From Streptomyces sp. SUK 48 (GTDB lineage: Bacteria; Actinomycetota; Actinomycetes; Streptomycetales; Streptomycetaceae), in NCBI RefSeq assembly GCF_009650765.1, contig NZ_CP045740.1, forward strand, positions 5,184,001-5,248,000: a stretch of 64,000 nucleotides of DNA, in the 5' to 3' direction. This document shows, one piece after another, positions 33,672 through 42,393 of this stretch (positions are counted from its first letter, which is position 1; the number at the start of each line of letters is the position of its first letter). The translations under genes were made by a program, and so were the position numbers. A model generated the notes under the pieces. That model had not been told where the DNA came from. It searched no databases and saw only the letters and a program-made list of their open reading frames with translations.

Positions 33672-34582
33672 CGCCCGCACAGCTCCTTCGCCGTCAGGTC
33701 CGTCATCTCGGCCTCGGTGAAGCCGAACGGCCGCAGGATGCGGAAGAGTTCACCGGTCCGCTTGAGCCGGTGCAGCTCCGTGTTGAACGCGTCCCGCAGC
33801 CGGGTCTCGGTCGGCCGGAACGCGAACGCCCCGCCGTCGATGTGCCGTTGACCCTTGACCAGCGGCGCGAAGGGCGCGGTCGCCTCCGCCTCGGCCGACT
33901 TCTTCACGACCTCGCGGGTGGTGAGCGCCGTACCGGCGAACACGTCGACCCGGCCCGCCTCGACCGCGTTCAGGCCGGCCACCTGGTCCGGCACGATCAG
34001 GATGTCGCTCTGCCGGTAGCCCGCCTCGACGGCGTACTGGATCTCGGCGTACCCGGTACCGGTCGCGAACCGCGCCCTCTTGGCGACGACGTCCTGGTAG
34101 GAGCGCAACCCCTTCGGGTTCCCCTTGCGGACGATGAACGAATCCAGCATCTGGTAGTCGGGATCCGCGAAGACGACCTGTTCACAGCGGTCGGCGTTGA
34201 CGTACATGCCGGCCGCGACGACATCGAACTGCTGCGAGTTCAGGCCGGGTATCAGTGAGCCGAACTCGGTCGGCACCGGCTGCACCCGGCCGACCCCGAG
34301 CCGCTTGAAAACCGCTTTCGCCAACTCCGGTGCCTCACCGGTGAGATGGCCGTCCTTGTCGATGTACCCGAAGGGGATCTCGCCCGCGATCCCCAGGCGT
34401 ACGACGCCCTGCGCGCGGAGCCGGTCGAGCAGTTCGCCGCCGTTCCCGTCCGCCGCGGCCACCCGGGTACAGCCCGCGGCGCCCAGTGTCCCGAGCGCCG
34501 CGATCGAGCCGAGCAATGTCCGCCGGCTGGGTCTGAGTTCTGGCCGGAATATATGTCCGTCGTTCCCATGTGGTGGGGCCAT
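33668..34582 (-). CDS. ehuB: Ectoine/hydroxyectoine-type substrate-binding lipoprotein EhuB
   Basis: 304 aa from ATG 34582. A twin-arginine-like signal (RPSRRTLLGSIAALGTLGAAGC) ends in a lipobox (GAAGC), so it is probably a Tat-exported lipoprotein. The SBP family 3 domain includes VVRLGIAGEIPFGYIDKDGHLTGEAPELAKAVFKRLG, VPTEFGSLIPGLNSQQFDVVAAGMYVNADRCEQVVFADPDYQMLDSFIV and GAFAFRPTETRLRDAFNTEL. It captures the compatible solute outside the membrane. First gene of ehuBCDA. Confidence 0.87.
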   Translation of the reverse strand: MAPPHGNDGHIFRPELRPSRRTLLGSIAALGTLGAAGCTRVAAADGNGGELLDRLRAQGVVRLGIAGEIPFGYIDKDGHLTGEAPELAKAVFKRLGVGRVQPVPTEFGSLIPGLNSQQFDVVAAGMYVNADRCEQVVFADPDYQMLDSFIVRKGNPKGLRSYQDVVAKRARFATGTGYAEIQYAVEAGYRQSDILIVPDQVAGLNAVEAGRVDVFAGTALTTREVVKKSAEAEATAPFAPLVKGQRHIDGGAFAFRPTETRLRDAFNTELHRLKRTGELFRILRPFGFTEAEMTDLTAKELCGR

Positions 34583-34720
34583 GGCGGCGCCGCTACCCAG
34601 GCCGGTCCGAGGTATGCGCCCCGGTTTTCCGGCCGGACGGCGTGTCCCCGCTTCCCGCCCCGCACCTCCACACAACCCCCACGGGAGGACCCGGCGGAGC
34701 GTTTCCGGCGTCCGGCCGGG

Positions 34721-35719
34721 TCAGTGGCCGGGAACGTACCCGCGTTTCATGTCGACCACGTTCACCAGGGGCCTGCCCGCCGCCCAGCGCTCGTACAACT
34801 CCACGAACTGCCGCCCGAGTTCGTCCCGCCAGCCCACCGTGTCCCCGCTCATGTGCGGGGAGACGATCAGACCGGGGAGGTCCCACAACGGGCTGCCGGG
34901 CGGCAGTGGTTCGGTGGCGAACACGTCCAGGGCGGCGCCCGCGATCCAGCGCCGGGACAGGGCGCGGGCGAGCGCGTCCTCGTCCACGAGATCGCCGCGC
35001 CCCACGTTGACGAAGAACGCCGACGGCTGCATCACGCCGAAGACATGCGCGCCGAACATGCGGTACGTCGCCTCCGTCAACGGCGCCGCCGCGATCACCC
35101 AGTCCGCCCGGGAGACCAGCCGGTCCAGGTCGGCCGGGCCGTACACCCCGGTCCGCGGCACCCGCCCGACCAGCGCCGTCGTCACACCGAGCGCCTTCAG
35201 CAGCCGTACGATCGCCCGCCCGATGGGCCCCGACCCGACCACGCAGGCACGGGTACCGGCCACCCGCCGGCTCTCCCGGTGCCGCCACACCCGCTCCCGC
35301 TGCTGCTCCAGGGTGCGCGGCAGATCCTTGGCCACGGCCAGCACCAGCGCCGCCACGTACTCGGCGATCGGCTGGTCGAAGATCCCGCGCGCGTTGGTCA
35401 CCACCGTGCCGGACGCGGCCAGCTCCGGGCACAGCAGATGGTCCACGCCCGCGCTCGCGGTGTGCACCCAGCGGGGCCGGGGACCCGCGCCCGGCCATGC
35501 CGCGCGCACCGCGGTCGAGGTGAAGTCCCACACCAGCAGCGCGTCCGCGGCCGGCAGCCGCTCGGCCAGGTGCGCCGCGTCGGTGTGCACGATCCGGGCG
35601 CGCCCGGTCAGGGCGCCGAGCCGGGGCGGCGGCTCGGCGTCCAGCACGAGCAGGGTGGGCACGCTCCCCGTGCGGGACGGCTCCCGGCGTCCGGCGGGAC
35701 GGCTCCCGACGTCCGACAT
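34721..35719 (-). CDS. D-isomer-specific 2-hydroxyacid dehydrogenase
   Basis: 332 aa from ATG 35719 (GGGAG 8 nt upstream). Substrate domain: VHTASAGVDHLLCPEL and VVTNARGIFDQPIAEYVAALVLA. NAD-binding: ACVVGSGPIGRAIVRLLKALG (GxGxxG). Catalytic Arg in FFVNVGRGDLVDEDAL, Glu in LDVFATEPLPPGSPLWDLPGL and His in IVSPHMSG. It reduces 2-oxo acids, or the reverse. The gene ends 138 bp before ehuB on the same strand. Genes of this kind commonly accompany ehu transporters in actinomycetes, but the direct link to ectoine use is inferred. Confidence 0.9.
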   Translation of the reverse strand: MSDVGSRPAGRREPSRTGSVPTLLVLDAEPPPRLGALTGRARIVHTDAAHLAERLPAADALLVWDFTSTAVRAAWPGAGPRPRWVHTASAGVDHLLCPELAASGTVVTNARGIFDQPIAEYVAALVLAVAKDLPRTLEQQRERVWRHRESRRVAGTRACVVGSGPIGRAIVRLLKALGVTTALVGRVPRTGVYGPADLDRLVSRADWVIAAAPLTEATYRMFGAHVFGVMQPSAFFVNVGRGDLVDEDALARALSRRWIAGAALDVFATEPLPPGSPLWDLPGLIVSPHMSGDTVGWRDELGRQFVELYERWAAGRPLVNVVDMKRGYVPGH

Positions 35720-36102
35720 GCGCGGCTCCCGGCGGTCCGTGGCGGGCGCGTCCGAGACGCCCCGGAGACGCTCCTCCGGCCGCCCGGGACACACGGATCG
35801 CCCACGCTCGCACCCGGATCGACCGCCGTCAACACGGACGGGTCCGCCATCGGCCGCCCGCCCCGGAGCGAGTACCAAAGACCTGCGGCGCGCTCTCCCC
35901 CCGCCCGGCGTACGGCACGGTGGACGCACGGTTCTCGGCCGGAGGGCGAGCCGCGGACCCCGCCGCTCTCGGCCGATCGGGTCACGGGGTGGGCGGGCCC
36001 GGGGAGGCTGGGTACCCGGGCCGCGGGGCCGTACCGGGCGCTGCCCCACGAGGCGGCGCGCGGGGGCCCCGTACTGCCCGACCGCACGCAGGAAGGCTGG
36101 AC
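35720..36102. other. Divergent intergenic region, 383 bp
   Basis: It lies between the hydroxyacid dehydrogenase and the maleate-isomerase-like gene. It is GC-rich with several long open frames but none with family-like sequence. It must contain two outward promoters. I recognise no operator, RNA or repeat. Confidence 0.5.
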
Positions 36103-36834
36103 ATGACCGCACTCGGACTCCTCTACCCGGGCCACTTCGCCGAGGACGACTATCCGCGCATCGAGCAGCTCCTGGGCAGCGACATCCGGGTGGACCTGGT
36201 CCACACCGAGCCCGGCGAGGACGCCCGCCGGGTGGAGACGCTGCGCGGGGCGGGTTCGGCCGAGCGGCTCGGCGCGGGCATGGAGCGGCTGCGGCTGGCC
36301 GGCGCCGAGACCGTGGTGTGGGCGAGCACCTCCGGCGGCTTCGTGCACGGCTGGCAGGGCGCCCAGGACCAGGTGCGCACCCTGGCCCGGCTGGCCGGGA
36401 TGCCGGCCTCCTCGACGTCCTTCGGCTTTGTGCACGCGGCCCGTGAGCTGGGGGTGCGACGGGTCGCCGTCGGCGCCACCTACCCCGAGGAGGTCACCGC
36501 GCTGTTCGCGGAGTTCCTGCGGGCCGGGGGCCTGGAGGTGACCGGGACGCGCTCCGCGGGGACCGGCACGGCCGCCGAGGCCGCCCGCTGGGGCGAGGAG
36601 GAGGTGCTGGCGCTGGCCCGGGGCGCGGACGACGCGAGCGCGGAGGCGGTGCTGCTGCCGGACACCGCCCTGCACACGGCCGCCCACCTCGGCGTGCTGG
36701 AGAAGCACCTGGCCAAGCCGGTGCTCACCGCGAACCAGGTCACCGTGTGGGAGGGGCTGCGGCTCGCCGACCGCCGGGTGAACGCGCCGGAGCTGGGGGC
36801 GCTGTTCACCCGGGAGCCGATCGTCCAGGTCTGA
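36103..36834 (+). CDS. Maleate cis-trans isomerase / Asp-Glu racemase family protein lacking cysteines
   Basis: 243 aa from ATG 36103. Family features: [98 protein letters not shown] and [17 protein letters not shown]. In maleate isomerase and related racemases, two Cys catalyse the reaction, the first in an ACTSG-like loop. Here that loop reads ASTSGG and the second site LLPDTALHT; the whole protein contains no Cys. It may have a different chemistry or a binding-only role. The gene is divergent from the dehydrogenase of the ehu region. Confidence 0.82.
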   Translation: MTALGLLYPGHFAEDDYPRIEQLLGSDIRVDLVHTEPGEDARRVETLRGAGSAERLGAGMERLRLAGAETVVWASTSGGFVHGWQGAQDQVRTLARLAGMPASSTSFGFVHAARELGVRRVAVGATYPEEVTALFAEFLRAGGLEVTGTRSAGTGTAAEAARWGEEEVLALARGADDASAEAVLLPDTALHTAAHLGVLEKHLAKPVLTANQVTVWEGLRLADRRVNAPELGALFTREPIVQV

Positions 36835-36958
36835 GAGCCGGAACGGGGGCGCGGCGGGCGGGGGCGTGGCGGGCGGGGGAGCGCGCCGGAATATCCGGGG
36901 AGGGCCACCTGTTACGACACTCCGGCACAGCTCACGCCGGGAACAGGAGGCCCCTACC

Positions 36959-38089
36959 GTGTCGGCAGACGAGGCAGCTCAGGCACACGAGAACCGCGAG
37001 GCCGCGGACGGCATCCGGGGTACGGCGCGGGGCACCGCGCCCGTCCCGCTCTCCGTCCTGGACCTGGTGACCGTCGGCGCGGGCCGCACCGCCACCGACG
37101 CGCTGCGCACCAGCGTCGAGCTGTCCCGCCGTACGGAGGCCCGCGGCTTCCACCGGTACTGGGTGGCCGAACACCACTCCATGCCGGGCGTCGCCTCCTC
37201 CTCGCCGGCCGTGATCCTCGCGCATCTCGCCGCCCACACCGAGCGCATCCGGCTCGGCTCCGGCGGCGTCATGCTGCCCAACCACGCCCCGCTGGTGATC
37301 GCCGAGCAGTTCGGCACGCTGGAGGCGCTGGCACCGCGCCGGATCGACCTCGGCCTCGGCCGCGCCCCCGGCACCGACGGGGCCACGGCCGCCGCCCTGC
37401 GCCGCAGCGACACCCTGAACGAGGGCGCCGACGACTTCCCCGAGCAGCTCGCCGAGCTGATCCGCTTCCTGGACGACGACTTCCCCGACGGCCACCCCTA
37501 CCGGCGCATCCACGCGATCCCCGGCCCGGTGCAGGGCAGCGCCCCGGGCGGGGTCCAGTCCGCGCACCGCCCGCCGGTCTGGCTGCTCGGCTCCTCCGGC
37601 TTCAGCGCCCAGCTGGCCGGAATGCTCGGCCTGCCGTTCGCCTTCGCGCACCACTTCTCGGCGCAGAACACCATCCCCGCGCTCGACCTCTACCGGCAGA
37701 CCTTCCGCCCCTCCCCGGTGCTCGCCGAGCCGTACGCCCTCATCGGCGTCTCCGCCCTCGCCACCGACGAGGAGCGCGAGGCCCGCCGCCAGACCCGCGC
37801 CATGGCCCTCAACATGCTCCGGCTGCGCATGGGCCGCCCCGGCCTCTTCCCCGACCCCGCGGAGGCCGAGCAAACCGAACTCGGCGCCATGGAGGAGGAG
37901 TTCATCGCCTCCTGGTCCGCCAACGTGGTCCACGGCACCGCCGACGAGGTGCGCTCCGGCCTCGACGGCCTCCAGAAGCGCACCGGCGCCGACGAGCTGA
38001 TGATCACCACGCACGCGCATCGCGGCGAGGTGCGGGTGCGCTCGTACGAACTCCTCGCCGACGCCTACGAGTTGCCGACGGCCGGGTAG
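36959..38089 (+). CDS. LLM-class flavin-dependent oxidoreductase
   Basis: 376 aa from GTG 36959 (GGAGG 8 nt upstream). Luciferase-like monooxygenase of the group with [121 protein letters not shown] and [31 protein letters not shown]. It binds FMN, and the physiological substrate is unknown. The first 50 residues are polar and not part of the barrel. Single gene; its stop is 36 bp from the convergent GGDEF-EAL gene. Confidence 0.92.
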   Translation: MSADEAAQAHENREAADGIRGTARGTAPVPLSVLDLVTVGAGRTATDALRTSVELSRRTEARGFHRYWVAEHHSMPGVASSSPAVILAHLAAHTERIRLGSGGVMLPNHAPLVIAEQFGTLEALAPRRIDLGLGRAPGTDGATAAALRRSDTLNEGADDFPEQLAELIRFLDDDFPDGHPYRRIHAIPGPVQGSAPGGVQSAHRPPVWLLGSSGFSAQLAGMLGLPFAFAHHFSAQNTIPALDLYRQTFRPSPVLAEPYALIGVSALATDEEREARRQTRAMALNMLRLRMGRPGLFPDPAEAEQTELGAMEEEFIASWSANVVHGTADEVRSGLDGLQKRTGADELMITTHAHRGEVRVRSYELLADAYELPTAG

Positions 38090-38125
38090 CTCCCGCTGCG
38101 CCGCCGGCCCTCACGCCGCCGGCCC

Positions 38126-39928
38126 TCACGTGGTGGCGGTGTACGCCCGCGCCCCCAGCAGCTCGGAGATGCGATCCGGCGGGACCGGGCGGGAGTACAG
38201 CCAGCCCTGGCCGGTGTCGCAGCCGATGCGGCGCAGACGGGTGGCCTGGGCGGAGGTCTCCACGCACTCGGCGGTGACGGTGAGACCCAGCCGGTGGGCC
38301 AGCTGGATCATCGCCTCCACGATCACCTCGTCCGCGGGGTTGGGCGCGACCCCCTTGGGCGCCTCCTCGTACTGGAAGCCGCGGACGAAGGAGCCGTCCA
38401 GCTTCAGCGCCGAGACCGGGAGCCGGCTGAGGTAGGCGAGGTTGGAGTAGCCGGTCCCGAAGTCGTCGATGGCGATCCGCACCCCCATGTCGCTGAGAGC
38501 CTGCAACGCCTGGAGCGGGCGGCCCGCCGAGCCCATCACCGCGGACTCGGTCAGCTCCAACTGGAGCAGATGCGGGGCCAGTCCGGTGTCCGCCAGGGTC
38601 TCCGCGACATCGGCCACCAGGTCGGAGTCCCACACCTGGCGCACCGCCACGTTCACGCTGACGAAGATCGGCGGCTCGCCGGGATGGGCCAGCTGCCAGC
38701 GGCGGGCCTGCCGGCACGCGGTGACCAGCGCCCAGCGGCCGAGCTGCACGATCGAGCCGTCCTCCTCGGCCAGCCCGATGAACCGATTCGGCGTCAGCGT
38801 GCCGAACTGCGGATGGTGCCAGCGCACCAGCGCCTCCACCCCGGACAGCCGGCCGTCCTCCATGCCCACCAACGGCTGGTACTCCAGGGCGAATTCACCC
38901 CGCTCGATGGCGGGCCGCAGCGTGGAGGACAGCGCCTGCCGGGTCATCCGGTGCGCGTTGCGCTCGGGGTCGAACAGCGTCCAGCGGCCCTTGCCGTCGG
39001 CCTTCGCCCAGTAGAGCGTCGTGTCCGCCGCCTGCATCAGACCGGTCGCCGTGGTGCCCGCCGCGTGCCGCTCCACGACCCCGATGGAGGCCGTCAGCGA
39101 CAGCCGCTGCCCGGCCAGGTCGAAGGGCTCCTGGAGCGCCTCCAGCGCCGACTCCGCGAGATCGGCGAGCTGTTCGGTGCCGGTGGAGTCCTCCACCAGC
39201 AGCGCGAACTCGTCCCCGCCGAGCCGGGCCACCAGCGGGGTCGCGGCGCGCGCGTACCCGGCCTCGTCGGCGACCCTGGTCAGCCGCTCGGCCGCGGCCG
39301 CCAGCAGCCGGTCCCCGACCCGGTGGCCGAGCGTGTCGTTGACCGCCTTGAACCCGTCGAGGTCCAGGTAGCACAGCCCGATCCGGCCGGTGCCGTTCTG
39401 CTCGTACGACTCCGCCTCCAGCGCGGCCGAGAGCCGCTCGAAGAACAGGGTGCGGTTGGGCAGCCGGGTCACCGGGTCGTGCATCTGCAAGTGCCGCAGC
39501 CGCGCCTGGAGTTCGCGCCGGGCGCTGATGTCGGCGGCGGACAGCAGCACGCCCTCCTCGCCGTCGGTCAGCGGGACCACGGTGAGCTGCACCCACACCG
39601 AGTTCCCCCCGTGCTGCTTCAGCCTGCGGGTGCAGCGCAGTCTGGCCTGCCGCCCGCACAGCACCTCCCGATAGGCGTGCCACGAACGGGCGTCGGCGGT
39701 CAGGTCCACCAGGTCGGCGGCGGACCGGCCGGTGAGAGTGTCGCAGTCGGTGCCGAGCAGCTCGCCGAAGGCCGGGTTCGCGCGCAGGACGTGTCCTTCG
39801 CGATCCACGACGGCCATGGCGAGCGGCGCCACACCGAAGACACGGTCGTAGGTGATGTGATCACTGTCTGTGACGGCTGACCGGTCGAGGTCTGCCGCGG
39901 GCGTCGGCCCTTCGGACGTTCCGCTCAC
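38126..39928 (-). CDS. PAS-GGDEF-EAL cyclic di-GMP enzyme (RmdA-like)
   Basis: 600 aa from GTG 39928. The PAS domain occupies about residues 25-140 (VFGVAPLAMAVVDREGHVLRANPAFGELLG). The GGDEF domain has DPVTRLPNRTLFFERL and RLGGDEFALLV (active-site GGDEF near residue 238). The EAL domain (from about residue 350) has GVEALVRWHHPQFG, LQLELTESAVM, IAIDDFGTGYSNLAYLSRLPVSALKLDGSFVRG and VTAECVET, with metal-binding residues intact. It can therefore potentially both make and degrade c-di-GMP, which controls sporulation timing through BldD. The architecture matches Streptomyces RmdA, but orthology is unproven. No membrane helices are seen. Confidence 0.92.
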   Translation of the reverse strand: MSGTSEGPTPAADLDRSAVTDSDHITYDRVFGVAPLAMAVVDREGHVLRANPAFGELLGTDCDTLTGRSAADLVDLTADARSWHAYREVLCGRQARLRCTRRLKQHGGNSVWVQLTVVPLTDGEEGVLLSAADISARRELQARLRHLQMHDPVTRLPNRTLFFERLSAALEAESYEQNGTGRIGLCYLDLDGFKAVNDTLGHRVGDRLLAAAAERLTRVADEAGYARAATPLVARLGGDEFALLVEDSTGTEQLADLAESALEALQEPFDLAGQRLSLTASIGVVERHAAGTTATGLMQAADTTLYWAKADGKGRWTLFDPERNAHRMTRQALSSTLRPAIERGEFALEYQPLVGMEDGRLSGVEALVRWHHPQFGTLTPNRFIGLAEEDGSIVQLGRWALVTACRQARRWQLAHPGEPPIFVSVNVAVRQVWDSDLVADVAETLADTGLAPHLLQLELTESAVMGSAGRPLQALQALSDMGVRIAIDDFGTGYSNLAYLSRLPVSALKLDGSFVRGFQYEEAPKGVAPNPADEVIVEAMIQLAHRLGLTVTAECVETSAQATRLRRIGCDTGQGWLYSRPVPPDRISELLGARAYTATT

Positions 39929-40250
39929 CGCTCGCTCCCGCAGTGCACTCGATCTCTGTCCGTGCCGGAAAGTGTGCCGATCATAGAGGCTGGCCCCGGG
40001 CCCTTCCAGCCGTCGTCCAGTGTCCCGGACCGGACAGACTTTCTGACAGATCGTTTCTGCCCGCACCTGGACGGGTTATTGAGGTCGTCGACCAGTTGTG
40101 ACGTTCCGTGAGTGAATCGGGGGTGTCGAGCGCCGTAGTGCGCCGGCGCCCAAATGGGGAGCGCTCACCCTTGTGGTGCAGACAAACAGGGCATCGAGTG
40201 GCGAAACGCAGCAATCTGGGTGCGGGTCTGTCCAATCGCGTCCGGAGGTC
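39929..40250. other. Divergent intergenic region, 322 bp
   Basis: Between the GGDEF-EAL gene and the secreted metalloprotease gene. It is less GC-rich than its surroundings, as expected for two promoters. I see no clear palindrome or RNA. An in-frame ATG at 40173 extends the protease frame but lacks a ribosome site. Confidence 0.45.
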
Positions 40251-41510
40251 ATGTCCGTGCCCCTGCTGCGCAGCACCGCCGCCGTGTGCACCACGCTGTC
40301 GGCGCTGGCCGCGACCTCGATCCTCACCGGCCCGTCGGTCGCCGAGCCCTTCTCCACCGCCCCGTGCGCCCTGCACCGCACCGAGGCCCACCACTCCGAG
40401 GGTGTCGACTCCTGGGACTCCGACTACACGCGCCCCACCCGGGCGCTGGACGCGGTGATGATCTTCCTGTCCTTCCCGGACGGCACTCCGCGCACCACTC
40501 CGGCCGAACTGACCGCCGATCACTTCCCGGAGACCAGCCGCTACTTCGAGCAGGCGTCCTACGGCAGATTCACCGTGCACCCGCATCCACTGACGCACTG
40601 GCTGCGTATGCCCCGTCCCTCGACGGCGTACGCCATGCGGCGGGACTGGCCCGCCGAGGACCGGGCCGCCTATCTGAACGACGCCTTCAAAGTGGCCGAC
40701 AAAGCGGTGGACTTCTCCCGCTACCAGGTGGTGTACCTCGTCGCCGACCCGGACGCGCCCGGTGTGGACTCCGACGCCACCAAAGTCGTCAATCTCGATA
40801 CGCCCCTCCATATGGACGGCACGGATGTGCGACGGGTCGTCACGGTGTTCGAGAAGCACCCGCCGGACCGGCTGGTTCTCGCCCATGAGAGCGGCCATGT
40901 CTTCGATCTGCCCGACCTGTACCACCGTCCGGCGGACGGCAAGGGTGACTGGGACACGTACGTCGGCGACTGGGACCTGATGGGCAGCCAGTTCGGGCTC
41001 TCGCCGGACCTGTTCGCCTGGCACAAGTGGCGGCTCGGGTGGCTGGAGCCGCGCCAGGTGCTGTGCGTACGCGGGGCGGGCCCGGTCCGGATCTCCCTGG
41101 AACCGCTCGCCGCGGGGCCCGGCGTCCCGGTGCCGGGTGCTGGCGGGGCGCCCGCCTTCGGGCTCGGCGACGGGGTGAAGCTGGCGGTGGTGCGCACCGG
41201 CCCCGACAGCGTCCTCGCCTTCGAGGCCCGCACCGCCGCCGGCAACGACCGCGGGACCTGCCGCGAGGGCATCCTCGTCTACCGGGTGCGCAGCGGCGCG
41301 GAGTCCGGCGGCGGCCCCATCGAGGTCGTCGACGCCCACCCGCACACCTCGGCCTGCCCCGACGACTCCGTCTACCCGCCCCTGGCCGACGCCCCGGTCG
41401 CCCTGGGCGAGAGCTTCACCGTGCCCGGGGAGGGCGTGAAGGTCGAGGTGGTGGACCGGACGGCTTCGGGGACGTGGACGGTGCGGATCACGCAGCGGCT
41501 CAGGGGCTGA
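40251..41510 (+). CDS. Secreted M6-family metalloprotease-like protein
   Basis: 419 aa from ATG 40251 (GGAGG 5 nt upstream). Signal peptide: LLRSTAAVCTTLSALAATSILTGPSVA. The zinc-binding motif is LVLAHESGHVFDLPDLY (HESGH, near residue 215), followed by GDWDLMGSQFGLSPDLFAWHKWRLGWL, the usual M6 pattern with a Met-turn (DLMG) and late His/Trp residues. The C-terminal 150 residues are strand-rich (VRISLEPLA, GTCREGILVYRVRSG, KVEVVDRTASGTWTVRI). Possible substrates are extracellular proteins, as for immune inhibitor A. Its end is followed by the tRNA-Lys copy 3 cassette. Confidence 0.9.
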   Translation: MSVPLLRSTAAVCTTLSALAATSILTGPSVAEPFSTAPCALHRTEAHHSEGVDSWDSDYTRPTRALDAVMIFLSFPDGTPRTTPAELTADHFPETSRYFEQASYGRFTVHPHPLTHWLRMPRPSTAYAMRRDWPAEDRAAYLNDAFKVADKAVDFSRYQVVYLVADPDAPGVDSDATKVVNLDTPLHMDGTDVRRVVTVFEKHPPDRLVLAHESGHVFDLPDLYHRPADGKGDWDTYVGDWDLMGSQFGLSPDLFAWHKWRLGWLEPRQVLCVRGAGPVRISLEPLAAGPGVPVPGAGGAPAFGLGDGVKLAVVRTGPDSVLAFEARTAAGNDRGTCREGILVYRVRSGAESGGGPIEVVDAHPHTSACPDDSVYPPLADAPVALGESFTVPGEGVKVEVVDRTASGTWTVRITQRLRG

Positions 41511-41597
41511 CCTGTCGGCCGACGTCCATGGGGCCGACCTGAGGGGGCGTGGGTGGCGAAGCCCCCACACCGCGCGGCGAAGCCGCGCAAAAACAGT

Positions 41598-41642
41598 GAT
41601 GGCGAGTTCCGACCGCGCTTTTTGCGCTCAGAACTCGCCATC
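41598..41642 (-). terminator. 45-nt hairpin 3' of tRNA-Lys copy 3
   Basis: Same size and position as the hairpins of copies 1 and 2. The outer arm GATGGCGAGTTC pairs perfectly with GAACTCGCCATC, extended outward by GT/AC. Two inner positions are mismatched, so 17 of 19 pairs form. The loop again contains TTTTT, and the transcript continues CTGTTTTTGCGCGG. A GGGGGCTTCGCCACCC hairpin follows at about 41547-41571. Confidence 0.82.
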
Positions 41643-41651
41643 ACCATCGCG

Positions 41652-41725
41652 TGCGCCGCCAGGGACTCGAACCCCGGACCCGCTGATTAAGAGTCAGCTG
41701 CTCTAACCAACTGAGCTAGCGGCGC
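41652..41725 (-). tRNA. tRNA-Lys (anticodon CTT), copy 3
   Basis: 74 nt, same sequence as the other two copies. A TGCTAAGGT promoter -10 lies about 20 nt upstream, inside the end of the 180-aa gene. The 5' 10 nt of the tRNA overlap the stop end of that gene (41716-42258). Confidence 0.97.
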
Positions 41726-42258
41726 CTGCTGACGTCGTAGACCTTAGCATCCTGATCCGGGGGAGGAAAAATCGATATCCGCACCGCCGCCCTGGCCGCC
41801 CGCACCGCGGCCCACAGCAGCACCTCCGGGCCCGGTAACCAGGGGTGACGCGCGTCCGGGGCGACCAGCCAGCGGGGGTCGGCCGAGGGGCCGCCGTCCG
41901 GCGCGGGGACGGTCACCGCGTCGCCCGTGCCGTGGCAGAGCAGGGGCGGTACGGCCGCCGCGCGGTGCGAGCCCCACTCCTCCCAGGCCAGCAGCGAGGG
42001 CAGCCGGTGGGCGGTGCCGGGGGCGCAGAACAGCAGCATCCGGCCACGGGACATCGCGACCGGGCCGGAGCCGGGGCCGTTGTCCCAGAGCCGGTCCAGC
42101 ATCCGGCGCCCGAAGACGACCGGGGCGCTCACCACGTCGAAGACGGTGCCGCAGGGCAGGACGGCCGGGGCGGGCGCACGCCGCGGGTACGACCCGGCCG
42201 AGGCGAGCCAGGCGGCGCCGTCGGAGGTGACGCGGGTGACGTTCGGAGTACCGCTCAT
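41716..42258 (-). CDS. Primase-polymerase-domain-like small protein (bifunctional primase/polymerase-type)
   Basis: 180 aa from ATG 42258. Motifs such as GAAWLASAGSYPRR, LPCGTVFDVVSAPVVFGRRMLDRL, SRGRMLLFCAPGTAHRLPSLLAWEEWG, VTVPAPDG and PRWLVAPDARHPWLPGPEVLLWAAVRAAR match a family often labelled bifunctional DNA primase/polymerase in Streptomyces. Whether it has polymerase activity is doubtful at this length, and acidic catalytic pairs are not obvious. Its last codons and stop overlap the tRNA-Lys 5' end by 10 bp on the same strand. A 14-bp palindrome lies 91 bp upstream. Confidence 0.6.
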   Translation of the reverse strand: MSGTPNVTRVTSDGAAWLASAGSYPRRAPAPAVLPCGTVFDVVSAPVVFGRRMLDRLWDNGPGSGPVAMSRGRMLLFCAPGTAHRLPSLLAWEEWGSHRAAAVPPLLCHGTGDAVTVPAPDGGPSADPRWLVAPDARHPWLPGPEVLLWAAVRAARAAVRISIFPPPDQDAKVYDVSRRR

Positions 42259-42348
42259 GCGGACCAGGTCTACCGGCAGTGAGCAACCGGTTCTGCTGAG
42301 TTGCGGAAAACCGGGACAGGGGGAGGGGGAGGGGAGTATCTTGCCCGC

Positions 42349-42362
42349 CTGGCATATGCCAG
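42349..42362. promoter_or_regulatory. CTGGCATATGCCAG palindrome
   Basis: A perfect 14-bp palindrome between the 122-aa gene (stop 42394) and the 180-aa gene (start 42258). The core GGCATATGCC also occurs at 31450-31459 before the IclR gene. It is an operator candidate for an unknown regulator. Confidence 0.55.
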
Positions 42363-42393
42363 ATGACGATCACGTCGGTTTATCGCACCGGGA

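Noticed and set aside
26704..41725. Integrated plasmid or ICE between tRNA-Lys copies
   Set aside because: No integrase, replication or transfer genes lie between the copies; the contents are ordinary metabolic genes.
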